Assembly: GCA_018266915.1 (NCBI GenBank)
Contig: JAFDZM010000024.1
Span: 62,001-126,000, forward strand
Reading direction: 5' to 3'
Length of the DNA stretch: 64,000 nt
Source: Bacteroidota bacterium
GTDB lineage: Bacteria; Bacteroidota; Bacteroidia; Sphingobacteriales; Sphingobacteriaceae
The translations under genes were made by a program, and so were the position numbers. Positions 36,145-44,486 of this stretch are shown one piece after another. The notes under the pieces are model-generated. The model worked only from the letters and a program-made list of their open reading frames with translations, made no database searches and had not been told where the DNA came from. How positions within the stretch are numbered: the stretch's first letter is position 1; every line of letters starts with the position of its first letter.

Positions 36145-37353
36145 ATGGAAAATGCCGCGTTACTAAAAGCAATTATTGAAACTGCCATCGATGGGATACT
36201 TACAATCGATGAACGCGGTAGGATAGAAACGATAAATCCTGCAGCATGTGAACTTTTCCAGTACACACCTGCTGAGGTAATCGGCAAAAATGTCAATGTA
36301 CTTATGCCGTCACCTTATCATGAAAACCATGACGGATACATTGCCCGCTACCAGCGCACACACGATCCGCATATTATTGGTATTGGCCGCGAGGTGCAGG
36401 GGTTAAAAAAAGACGGAACAGTATTCCCTTTCCGTTTGGCGGTAAGTGAAGTGCAATATCTTGAACGAAAGGTTTACACAGGTTTTATTCACGATCTGTC
36501 GCGCGAAAAGGATGCGGAAGAAAAATTAAGGGACTACGCCGCCAAACTGGAAGAGTTGGTCGAAGAGCGGACGCTTTCGCTTCAGGAAACGGTAAAAGCA
36601 TTACAGCAGGCAAAAGAGGAAGTGAGTGTTTCGCTTGAAAAGGAAAAAGAGCTGAGCCAGCTGAAAAGCCGCTTTGTATCGATGGCCTCACATGAATTCA
36701 GGACACCATTGAGTGCAATACAACTTTCAGCTGTTCTTATCGAAAAATATTCAGCACAACAGGATAATCCTAATATTGCGAAGCATATTGCTAAAATAAA
36801 AGCGGCGGTTACCAATCTCACATCGATATTGAATGATTTTCTGTCGTTAGAAAAGCTGGAAGCCGGCAAGGTTGAGCCTGTTTACTCGCAATTTGATATT
36901 GTAAAATTTGGCGAGGAAATAACAGAAGAGATGCAACTGGTGGCTAAGCAAAATCAAATGATCGTATATCAGCATACCGGCGCTGATAGTAATGCACGCC
37001 TCGACCAGGCCTTGCTGAAAAATTGCATACTTAACCTTATAGGCAATGCCATTAAATATTCTGGTGAAAACACTTTTATAGAATTCAATACCGAGATCAG
37101 TAAAAAGCAACTGACCATAAGCATAACAGACAATGGTATAGGCATACCTGAAAACGACCAGAAACATTTGTTCGAGGCATTTTTCAGGGCACATAATACA
37201 GGAAACATTCCCGGCACAGGCCTGGGGCTAAATATTGTAACGCGTTATACCAAGCTGATGAAAGGTAAAATCAGCTTTAAAAGCGAGGTAAATAAAGGCA
37301 CTTCATTCACACTTTCGTTCCCAAATCATCATGAAAACAATCCTGATCATTGA
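36145..37353 (+). CDS. fixL: FixL-like oxygen-sensing heme-PAS histidine kinase
   Basis: 402 residues, no membrane span. Residues 1-120 form a PAS domain with the FixL heme signature: PYHENHDGYIARY, where His-62 matches the proximal heme ligand (His-200 of Bradyrhizobium FixL), His-76/Ile-77 match the distal 214/215 positions, and Arg-82 (GIGREVQG) matches Arg-220. A coiled coil (about 125-175) leads to the H-box FVSMASHEFRTPLS (His-183) and an ATPase with NLIGNAIKYSG and GTGLGLNIV. When oxygen leaves the heme the kinase should become active. Its partner gene overlaps its last 23 bp. One of the central genes of the low-oxygen island. Confidence 0.88.
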   Translation: MENAALLKAIIETAIDGILTIDERGRIETINPAACELFQYTPAEVIGKNVNVLMPSPYHENHDGYIARYQRTHDPHIIGIGREVQGLKKDGTVFPFRLAVSEVQYLERKVYTGFIHDLSREKDAEEKLRDYAAKLEELVEERTLSLQETVKALQQAKEEVSVSLEKEKELSQLKSRFVSMASHEFRTPLSAIQLSAVLIEKYSAQQDNPNIAKHIAKIKAAVTNLTSILNDFLSLEKLEAGKVEPVYSQFDIVKFGEEITEEMQLVAKQNQMIVYQHTGADSNARLDQALLKNCILNLIGNAIKYSGENTFIEFNTEISKKQLTISITDNGIGIPENDQKHLFEAFFRAHNTGNIPGTGLGLNIVTRYTKLMKGKISFKSEVNKGTSFTLSFPNHHENNPDH

Positions 37354-38380
37354 AGACAATAACGACATCCGAGAAAGCACAGCCGAGATATTGGAATTGG
37401 CGGGCTATACTGTTCATCAAGCCGAAAACGGCAAGCAGGGCGTCGATCTGGCATATCAGCATAAACCAGAGCTGATCTTGTGCGATATCATGATGCCCGA
37501 GTTAGACGGGTATGGCGTATTGTACATGCTGAGCAAGAATGTGGAAACAGCTTACATTCCGTTTATCTTCCTTACTGCCAAAGCCGAGCGGGTAGATTTT
37601 AGAAAGGGGATGGAAATGGGTGCAGACGATTACCTGACCAAGCCCTTTGATGATATTGAACTGCTGAACGCTATTGAGAGCCGTTTGGAAAAAAAGCGCC
37701 GACAGGAAGAATATTACAGCAAGGCCTTGCAAAGTATCGAGAAGTTATCGAACACAAACGGGCAAGGCGCGGCTGAGTTAAAAAACATTATAGCCGGGCG
37801 TAAAATCAGGCAGATCAAAAAGAAACAAGTGTTGTACTATGAAGGCGACCATCCGCAAGGCTTATACCTGATTATTGACGGCGCAATCCGTACTTTTAAA
37901 CTGGCAGAAGATGGCCGGGAGCTAATGATGGGCTTGCACAAGGCTGATGATTACATTGGCGTAAATGCCCTGTTGCTGGATGAAGCTTTCACGGAAACTG
38001 CCGAAGCAGTGGAAGACTCCGCCATTTGTCTTTTGCCAAAAGATGCCATTATCTCGCTCGTAAATAAATACCCAGATATATCGATGCAGTTTATCAAATT
38101 GCTTGCTAACAACATTAAGGAAAAAGAAGACCAGCTGCTGGAGCTTGCCTACAACTCTGTACGCAAAAGATTAGCACAGGTATTGGTCCGCCTTAGCAAG
38201 CAACTGCCGGATCCTTCACAATTTAAAATATCACGTGACGAGCTGGCCTCTATGGCTGGTATGGCTACCGAAACGGTGAGCCGGACGCTGAGTGATTTTA
38301 AGGATGAAAAGCTGATAGAAAAAAAAGGCAGCCACATTCAGATACTCGACCTGAACCGCCTTATAAAAATGAAAAACTGA
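37331..38380 (+). CDS. Receiver-CRP/FNR fusion regulator (FixJ-FixK-like in one protein)
   Basis: 349 residues. Receiver 1-120: ILIIEDN start, phospho-Asp-52 (LCDIMMP), Thr-82, Lys-104 (TKPFD). Linker to a cyclic-nucleotide-binding-type beta roll (about 155-270; GLYLIIDGAIRTFKLAEDGRE), then a Crp-type winged HTH (about 290-345). The recognition helix has TETVSRTL (Glu-314, Ser-317, Arg-318), the E..SR pattern of FNR rather than the RE..GR of CRP, fitting TGAY...RTCA sites. Only two Cys and no FNR-type N-terminal cluster, so oxygen sensing should come from FixL. It would do in one protein what FixJ and FixK do in rhizobia. Confidence 0.87.
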   Translation: MKTILIIEDNNDIRESTAEILELAGYTVHQAENGKQGVDLAYQHKPELILCDIMMPELDGYGVLYMLSKNVETAYIPFIFLTAKAERVDFRKGMEMGADDYLTKPFDDIELLNAIESRLEKKRRQEEYYSKALQSIEKLSNTNGQGAAELKNIIAGRKIRQIKKKQVLYYEGDHPQGLYLIIDGAIRTFKLAEDGRELMMGLHKADDYIGVNALLLDEAFTETAEAVEDSAICLLPKDAIISLVNKYPDISMQFIKLLANNIKEKEDQLLELAYNSVRKRLAQVLVRLSKQLPDPSQFKISRDELASMAGMATETVSRTLSDFKDEKLIEKKGSHIQILDLNRLIKMKN

Positions 38381-38442
38381 TAACAATCACTTTTACTGAT
38401 GACTACCCTCATGTGCTGTGAAAAGCGGCAGGGGTATCTTTG
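38378..38442 (+). promoter_or_regulatory. Twin operators plus -7 box, ldhA-hemN operon
   Basis: TGATAACAATCA (38378-38389, overlapping the regulator's stop codon) and TGACTACCCTCA (38400-38411, one change), 22 bp apart; TATCTTTG (38435-38442), a full TAnnTTTG box, at the 35-bp spacing. No TTTG -33 element is seen, as expected for an activator-dependent promoter with the proximal operator near -41. Confidence 0.85.
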
Positions 38443-38461
38443 TTCTTATAAATTTTTGATA

Positions 38462-39511
38462 ATGAAGGTTGTAGCCTATAGTATAAATCCGTTTGAGAAG
38501 GAATTCCTGATCAGGGCTAATCAGAAAAAACATGATATTACGCTGATATCTAATGCATTAAGTGTTGAAACGGCTGCTTATGCCAAAGGTAAAGATGCTG
38601 TTTTGGTGTTTACTAATGACGACGTTTCCGAAAATGTAATAGATAAGCTTGCCGGTATGGGTGTTAAGTTCATCGCGACACGCTCAAAAGGCACGGATCA
38701 TATTAATAAAAAAGCTGCTGAAAAACGGGGCATCAAACTGGCAAATGTACCCACTTATTCGCCTCAGGCTATTGCCGAACACACTGTAGCATTGGCGCTT
38801 GCCTTAGGCAGGCACCTGATCAAAGCAAATGAGCGCACACACGATTTTGACTTCCGCCTGAATGATTTGATAGGCTTTAATTTTAATGGCAAAACAGTCG
38901 GCATTATCGGTTTAGGCGAGGTAGGATTAGCTACCGCAAACATTTTCAGGGGGCTGGGGTGTAAGGTGATAGGGCATGATATCCTGTTACCCAAAAATGT
39001 GATTGACATAGAAATAGTTGAGCTGGGCGAGTTGTGCAGACAAGCAGACATTATTTCTCTTCACCTGCCTGTTACTGAACAAACTCACCATATTGTTAAC
39101 AAGGACACTATTCGGCTTATGAAACCAAACGTGATGCTCCTCAATACCTCACGCGGTGGGTTAATTGATACAAAAGAAGTGTTGAACGCTCTTGAAAACG
39201 GTAAAATAGGTTATCTGGGTTTAGATGTGTATGAGTTTGAGCAGGGCCTTTTCTTTGAGGATCATGAACACGATAAACATAAAGACGCTTTGCTGAAAAA
39301 GCTGATCGCCTATCCTAACGTATTGGTTACTCCGCATCAGGCATTTCTGACCAGGGAAGCCCTGCAGCAAATCGCTAATCAAACCATCAAAAACCTCGAC
39401 CTATGGCAAGAGGAAAAATGCGTAGGGGATGCGTGCGCATGCGACAAAGACTGCGGCACCAAAGCAGTAATAAAACCGACAATACAAGATAACTTTAACC
39501 ACTTACCATAA
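38462..39511 (+). CDS. ldhA: D-lactate dehydrogenase-type 2-hydroxyacid dehydrogenase
   Basis: 349 residues from the ATG at 38462 (MKVVAYSINPFEKEF), since the longer frame would run through the promoter. NAD-binding GIIGLGEVGLA, then SLHLPVTEQTHHIVN, LLNTSRGGLID (Arg) and TPHQAFLT (catalytic His), which is the fermentative D-LDH pattern. It would regenerate NAD+ by reducing pyruvate when oxygen is short. An odd Cys-rich tail near the end (GDACACDKDCG) is not part of the usual fold. Its stop overlaps the hemN start by 1 bp. Confidence 0.85.
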   Translation: MKVVAYSINPFEKEFLIRANQKKHDITLISNALSVETAAYAKGKDAVLVFTNDDVSENVIDKLAGMGVKFIATRSKGTDHINKKAAEKRGIKLANVPTYSPQAIAEHTVALALALGRHLIKANERTHDFDFRLNDLIGFNFNGKTVGIIGLGEVGLATANIFRGLGCKVIGHDILLPKNVIDIEIVELGELCRQADIISLHLPVTEQTHHIVNKDTIRLMKPNVMLLNTSRGGLIDTKEVLNALENGKIGYLGLDVYEFEQGLFFEDHEHDKHKDALLKKLIAYPNVLVTPHQAFLTREALQQIANQTIKNLDLWQEEKCVGDACACDKDCGTKAVIKPTIQDNFNHLP

Positions 39512-40875
39512 TGCTTCCCAAATACCTGATAGATAAATATAATGTAGCAGCTCCCCGCTATACCAGTTATCCAACAGTACCCTACTGGAGTAAGGATACT
39601 TTTAACAAACAGCTTTGGGGTGAGCACGTAAATTCGGCCTTTGAGATTAGCAACAAAAAGGATGGCATAAGCTTGTATATTCACCTGCCTTTCTGCGAAA
39701 GCCTTTGCACTTATTGTGGCTGCAACACCCGTATCACCAAAAATCATGCAGTTGAAGAACCCTATATCGATGCGTTATTGATCGAATGGGCCATGTATTG
39801 CAATATATTTGCTGATCGCCCCATAATACGCGAAATTCATTTAGGCGGGGGGACGCCAACATTTTTCAGCCCCGGAAATCTAAAATACCTGATTAAAAGT
39901 ATTTTACTGAACGCTGACGTACACCCTGATGCCGATTTTGGTTTTGAAGGGCACCCGGCCAACACAACCTATGAGCATTTGAAGGTTTTATATGACCTGG
40001 GCTTTCGCAGATTAAGTCTGGGCATACAGGATTTTGATCCAAAAGTGCAGTTTATCATCAATCGCATACAAACTTTTGAGCAGGTAAAAGATGTAACAGA
40101 ATGGGCACGTCAAATTGGTTATACTTCAGTAAATTATGACCTGATTTACGGGTTGCCGCTACAGACCGCCGGGAGCCTTGTCGATACCGTAGAAAAAGTA
40201 GGCTTGCTCATGCCCGACCGCATTGCATTTTACAGTTACGCCCACGTGCCCTGGATAAAACCAGGCCAAAGACGGTTTACCGAAAAGCATTTGCCATTGC
40301 CCGATGAGAAACGCGCCTTGTACGATTTGGGTCATAGCATGCTGACCGCATTAGGCTATTACGACATAGGGATGGATCATTTTTCATTGCCTGATGATAC
40401 GCTTTATATCGCCGAGCAGAACAAAAAGCTTCATCGTAATTTTATGGGCTACACGCATCAATATACACGTTTATTGGTTGGATTGGGAGTATCATCCATC
40501 AGTGATACGTGGGACGCATACGCGCAAAATGTTAAAACCGTGGAAGAATATATTGCAATGTTAAATGACGGAGAGCTACCAGTGATAAAGGGACATTTCT
40601 TATCTGCCGAGGATATGATTATTCGCAGGCATATATTAAACATTATGTGTAAAGGAGAAACAGAGTGGAACCACCACACCGAGCCCTGCGATGGCCTGAT
40701 GCATGGATTGGAGCGTATGCGGGATTTAGCTGACGACAAACTTGTTGAGCTGGGCACATACTATTTGTCGGTAACGCCAACGGGCAAACGCTTTCTGCGG
40801 AATATCTGCATGGCTATTGACGCCCGCCTTTGGGCCGATCAGCCTACAACCCAATTATTCAGCATGGCCGTATAA
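39511..40875 (+). CDS. hemN: Oxygen-independent coproporphyrinogen III oxidase
   Basis: 454 residues. The radical-SAM motif FCESLCTYCGC holds the C-x3-C-x2-C cluster ligands; LGGGTPTFF is the SAM glycine-rich motif, and the C-terminal region with the HemN domain is complete. It makes protoporphyrinogen precursor without O2, supplying heme for cbb3 oxidase and FixL when oxygen is low. Translationally coupled to ldhA by TAATG. Confidence 0.92.
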   Translation: MLPKYLIDKYNVAAPRYTSYPTVPYWSKDTFNKQLWGEHVNSAFEISNKKDGISLYIHLPFCESLCTYCGCNTRITKNHAVEEPYIDALLIEWAMYCNIFADRPIIREIHLGGGTPTFFSPGNLKYLIKSILLNADVHPDADFGFEGHPANTTYEHLKVLYDLGFRRLSLGIQDFDPKVQFIINRIQTFEQVKDVTEWARQIGYTSVNYDLIYGLPLQTAGSLVDTVEKVGLLMPDRIAFYSYAHVPWIKPGQRRFTEKHLPLPDEKRALYDLGHSMLTALGYYDIGMDHFSLPDDTLYIAEQNKKLHRNFMGYTHQYTRLLVGLGVSSISDTWDAYAQNVKTVEEYIAMLNDGELPVIKGHFLSAEDMIIRRHILNIMCKGETEWNHHTEPCDGLMHGLERMRDLADDKLVELGTYYLSVTPTGKRFLRNICMAIDARLWADQPTTQLFSMAV

Positions 40876-40927
40876 ATCTGAGGCTAAAAAGTAAATATCC
40901 CGGAAGAACTATATACTAATAATTGCC

Positions 40928-40994
40928 CTTTGTGTCTTCTTTGCGTTCTACGTGGTTAAAAATTTACCACAAAGAGAACATAGAAGGCACAAAG
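40928..40994. repeat. Inverted repeat between convergent genes
   Basis: CTTTGTGTCTTCTTTGCG... (40928-40956) and its imperfect reverse complement (40966-40994, ending GGCACAAAG) around a 9-nt loop. A common intergenic form; here it may stop transcription from both hemN and the gene at 41069-42844. Confidence 0.8.
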
Positions 40995-41068
40995 AGGCAC
41001 AGAGATTTTATAAGGCAAATTATTTCGTGTTCATATTTCAAATCAGACCTTTGAGACAACCTCATCCA

Positions 41069-42844
41069 TTAAGCCAGTATACTAAGCCTTAGCTCAGAAA
41101 TCGATAGTTCGTGCAACATTTTAGCACGATAGTCCTTACTGAAACTTTTCATAGCAGGAATCAATTCCCGGTAATAACTGATACCCTGGTTAAGCTGATG
41201 CTTAAAGCTTTCGAGGTACTTAGCTTTTTTTTCATTTATGGCTATGTTGTTATTAGCTCTTTCTTTTGCAAAATAATCGATGTATAAATTAAGCTCATTA
41301 ATAAAAATATTGCTCCTGTCTGCTTTATTCAGAAGATCATTCTTCCCGTAAATATGTCCTGTCATTTCGCCGAGCGAATATATTCTCGAAAAATAAGCAA
41401 GGTTTGGTCCCGGACAGATCGATACACCTGTGCTTTCCCGTGGTTTTAGCATGTCGTTTTTGATATAAACTGAGGCGGTCAACCCTTCGCATAAGCAAAC
41501 TTTTTCGGTGATCTTATCAAATTCCCTTTGGTATTCTGCATCAGTTAATTGATAGCTATCCAGTTGATTGATCTTCAATCGCTGGTATTCCCGGGACGCG
41601 GTACAAATGGGTTTTTCGGTAAATTCTGTATTGCTGCACAGGTACTTTTTGGTACATGGGCTACCGGGGCGATTCTGCGTTATGCGGTGCAGCCGTTGAT
41701 TTTCCATACTACCGCCCCTGAAATTGTTAAACAGGACTCCAAGCGGCGAAACATTGCTCAAATAAAAATCATCTTCACCGGCGGCTGTTAATTTTTGCAA
41801 GGTGTCTTTGTCAACATTAGTTGCTTCGGGCACCAGCAAAAACGGGCTCCCCCAGCCTGTACTATCCAGATGATAATATCTGCGCAGAAAACTATCTTCT
41901 TCAGCCGTTCCGATGCCCCCCTGTGCGCTGATCTTTTGCTCAGGAGTTTCCTGAATATCTCTTCCCCTGGCCCTTAAGGCGGCACGATATATTTCAAATA
42001 ACTCCGATGCCATTGCTGGCCGGTTTATCTTAAACTCCTCCAATATCGGCCCTAATAACAAACCATCTGTAGCAAAAGCATGGCCACCGCAATTCAAACC
42101 TGATTCTATACGAAACTCGGAGACCCAAATGCCTTTTTTTGCCAGCACCTTAGCCTGAATAATTGCCGAACGGTAGTTACTTACTTTCAGGATAACCTTC
42201 TTCCGGAATTTCCCATTATCATCAGGATAAAAGTCATCGAACGATTCGAGATAGCTAAATAATTTCGGGTTCATGCCAGCCGAAATAACCACCGATGATT
42301 CCAGGTTACTTTTAGCAAAACCACGTAGCGCGGCCAAAGCATCAGTGTTTTCGTCCCCACTGTATTTGCCATGCCTGTCATAATTCAGCTTATCCACCTT
42401 TGCCATGATATTTACATCAATAGCCCCCTTTACCAGGCGGTTTCTCAGTATCTGTTCAAATAGCTTTCTCTCGTTCCTCCCGCATTCTTCAAGTAAATCA
42501 TAGCCCTGTTTAAGTACGGAGTGCTCAGGTAATAAATTAAAATAACGTTCAATATCATTCCCCGCCTCAAATGGCTCCTCTTTAAGTTTTGAGAACTGAT
42601 CATTTACCAGCATGTTTAAGAGATCCAGGTAAGCTGTAATTCGCCGGGCCCTGCTGTCGTGCTCTGATTTTCCGATCGGGATATATTCTAAATCATTTTG
42701 CCTGCAATGATACTCCCGCATACGTTCTATTAACTCATCATCGACAATAGAAACTACCGATGAGATACCATAACGGGCAACTTTTAATGGGGTATCGATA
42801 GAGTAAGCAAGCCCTAAAACGGGTATATGAAAAGTGTGGGACAT
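41069..42844 (-). CDS. Uncharacterised TIM-barrel-like protein, weakly like nitronate monooxygenase
   Basis: 591 residues, cytosolic. The start HIPVLGLAYSIDTPLKVARYGISS and the later SGLNCGGHAFATDG recall the FMN-binding TIM barrel of 2-nitropropane dioxygenase/nitronate monooxygenase proteins, but the protein is nearly twice their length and the match is thin. The C-terminal half has clustered Cys (PGSPCTKKYLC, PICTAS, KVCLCEG), which could hold a metal or Fe-S cluster. It is preceded by the terminator of the neighbouring membrane-protein gene, so it either is read through or has its own promoter. No function is claimed. Confidence 0.6.
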   Translation of the reverse strand: MSHTFHIPVLGLAYSIDTPLKVARYGISSVVSIVDDELIERMREYHCRQNDLEYIPIGKSEHDSRARRITAYLDLLNMLVNDQFSKLKEEPFEAGNDIERYFNLLPEHSVLKQGYDLLEECGRNERKLFEQILRNRLVKGAIDVNIMAKVDKLNYDRHGKYSGDENTDALAALRGFAKSNLESSVVISAGMNPKLFSYLESFDDFYPDDNGKFRKKVILKVSNYRSAIIQAKVLAKKGIWVSEFRIESGLNCGGHAFATDGLLLGPILEEFKINRPAMASELFEIYRAALRARGRDIQETPEQKISAQGGIGTAEEDSFLRRYYHLDSTGWGSPFLLVPEATNVDKDTLQKLTAAGEDDFYLSNVSPLGVLFNNFRGGSMENQRLHRITQNRPGSPCTKKYLCSNTEFTEKPICTASREYQRLKINQLDSYQLTDAEYQREFDKITEKVCLCEGLTASVYIKNDMLKPRESTGVSICPGPNLAYFSRIYSLGEMTGHIYGKNDLLNKADRSNIFINELNLYIDYFAKERANNNIAINEKKAKYLESFKHQLNQGISYYRELIPAMKSFSKDYRAKMLHELSISELRLSILA

Positions 42845-42874
42845 AATTTATTGGGTTATAAGAAGTGGTATAAA

Positions 42875-42896
42875 AAAAGCGGCCTGCGCCGCTTTT
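42875..42896 (-). terminator. Terminator after the small membrane-protein gene
   Basis: AAAAGCGGC-CTGC-GCCGCTTTT perfect hairpin; on the minus strand followed by TTT. Lies between 42919-43269 and 41069-42844. Confidence 0.85.
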
Positions 42897-42918
42897 CCAA
42901 TTATCCAGGTGCGATTTG

Positions 42919-43269
42919 TCAAATCAACACAGCAATGGTCATCAATACCTGGATCAATACGCTTACTGCTGATAAAAGTAAAACGCTTCGGATACCCGCG
43001 CCGCCCATACAGGCTATAATTGAGGTAAAGAAGCAGGTTAAAGTGATCAGCAGCACTATAATAGGGGCATTATAATAGTACATTAAAAATGCCGGAAGCG
43101 GCAAAAAGAATACACCCTGCACTACGAGCGCTAAAAAATACCACATGGCTTTTCGCTCGTGCTGGCTATCGGCGAAAGCGGTAAATTTATCCCATAAACT
43201 AACGTGAGTATTAACGGTATGTGTGGCTGTCGCCCAGGTCGCAGGTGCATTTGTTTTTATAGTTGCCAT
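42919..43269 (-). CDS. Small membrane protein of unknown function
   Basis: 116 residues. A Thr-rich cytosolic start, then three hydrophobic segments (AMWYFLALVVQGVFFLPLPAF; PIIVLLITLTCFFTSIIAC; LLLSAVSVLIQVLMTIAVLI). No family recognised. It has its own twin-operator promoter, so it belongs to the low-oxygen set rather than to the cco operon, which ends 97 bp upstream. Confidence 0.75.
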   Translation of the reverse strand: MATIKTNAPATWATATHTVNTHVSLWDKFTAFADSQHERKAMWYFLALVVQGVFFLPLPAFLMYYYNAPIIVLLITLTCFFTSIIACMGGAGIRSVLLLSAVSVLIQVLMTIAVLI

Positions 43270-43293
43270 AGTTCTTTGTTTTTATTTCTAATA

Positions 43294-43358
43294 CAAAAGT
43301 CCCCTTTTGCGCCCGGACGATCATTGACGGTCGTCAACTGAAAAGGTGATCTTAATCA
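43294..43358 (-). promoter_or_regulatory. Twin operators plus -7 box, small membrane-protein gene
   Basis: Distal TGATCTTAATCA (43347-43358) and proximal TGACGGTCGTCA (43325-43336), both full matches 22 bp apart; on the minus strand GACTTTTG (43294-43301) at the standard 35 bp, identical to the efflux promoter's box. Confidence 0.85.
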
Positions 43359-43365
43359 CAAAACA

Positions 43366-44052
43366 TTATTTGCAAACAGCAGTGGCAGCTTTAACTGAAG
43401 GGCTCAGGTAAGGAATATTAAGATCCATTCCACGGAGGATGAACCAGAAGCCGAGACATACCATCAGGTAAGGTAATGCCTTGTTTACGCGCCTGCGAAA
43501 AGTAACATTCATAAAACCTGAGCTGACAGTTGCAGCCAGCATCAGCGGGAATGTACCGGCGCCAAACCAAAACATATACTGTGCGGCAGATACAGGTGAC
43601 GCTGTATTGATGGCCCCGACCAATGCCAGGTAAACAAATCCGCAAGGTAAGAAGCCATTAAGTACGCCAACAGCAAAATTGCCTGCACGGTGCTGTATAG
43701 CATAGTTGATGGCTTTGCTTACCGGAGCGAGAAATTTAGAGGATGCTTTACCATTGAACAATTTGATCTTGAACATCCGCGAAAAGCCTGCTAAAATGAT
43801 AAGTAAGCCACTGGCAAGACTGATGCCTTGCTGTAAACCGGATATCCAAAGCTGTCTTCCTATAAAACCGATCAAAAAACCCAGAGTGGTGTAAGAAAGA
43901 ACCCGGCCAAGGTTATAAAGAAATTTATCGGTTACCAGGGGTAGCCAACCTTTTTGTGAAGCAGGGATAGCAAAGGCTAACGGACCGCACATACCAATGC
44001 AATGCAAACTGCCAAATAACCCTACAAAAAATGCGATCTCGTTGACATTCAT
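43366..44052 (-). CDS. SafE/TauE-type sulfite exporter-like protein of the cbb3 cluster
   Basis: 228 residues, about six helices. LFGSLHCIGMCGPLAF (residues 13-28) is the His-Cys-Cys motif of the UreH/SafE-like family member usually found with ccoGHIS, thought to act in copper handling for cbb3 assembly. It overlaps the ccoH stop by 4 bp and is the last gene of the cco operon. Confidence 0.82.
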   Translation of the reverse strand: MNVNEIAFFVGLFGSLHCIGMCGPLAFAIPASQKGWLPLVTDKFLYNLGRVLSYTTLGFLIGFIGRQLWISGLQQGISLASGLLIILAGFSRMFKIKLFNGKASSKFLAPVSKAINYAIQHRAGNFAVGVLNGFLPCGFVYLALVGAINTASPVSAAQYMFWFGAGTFPLMLAATVSSGFMNVTFRRRVNKALPYLMVCLGFWFILRGMDLNIPYLSPSVKAATAVCK

Positions 44053-44486
44053 GGCAAAAACATTTCGCGTTGATATAGATATTTTTTACCGTTGCTTTCC
44101 CAGTCGAGCGTTACCTGCCACTGGCCTGCACCAAATTTTTCGAGCGGAATAACAGTCTGATCAGAGCCGCTTGACTGAAACGTAAGCAACTTATCCTGAT
44201 CGGGATCAGAAGGCCTCTCAAAACGGATATGCCCTGCAGAGGCTCCGGCAAATTGTATAAGCATGCTCTTGTTTCCCAGTTTGAAATGCGGCGTTACTTT
44301 ATCGGTGATCACCTGCTTTTCTTTAGTATATACCGAATCATAAGCCAGTCCTTTTTCATAATACTGATGGTCATAGTCGCCGGGAGAATCCCGGAACATT
44401 TGAACACCTAAAACGACTATGAATGCGACGAATGCGGTCATGCCGATAGCAATGCCACTACCCCAATTTAATTTAATCTTCATCAT
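44049..44486 (-). CDS. ccoH: CcoH/FixH, cbb3 assembly protein
   Basis: 145 residues from ATG 44486 (MMKIKLNWGSGIAIGMT); a Met three codons earlier is also possible. One N-terminal helix (IAIGMTAFVAFIVVLGVQMF), then a periplasmic beta domain with YYEKGLAYD, typical of FixH. It overlaps the ccoG stop. Needed for cbb3 assembly in the characterised systems. Confidence 0.88.
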   Translation of the reverse strand: MMKIKLNWGSGIAIGMTAFVAFIVVLGVQMFRDSPGDYDHQYYEKGLAYDSVYTKEKQVITDKVTPHFKLGNKSMLIQFAGASAGHIRFERPSDPDQDKLLTFQSSGSDQTVIPLEKFGAGQWQVTLDWESNGKKYLYQREMFLP

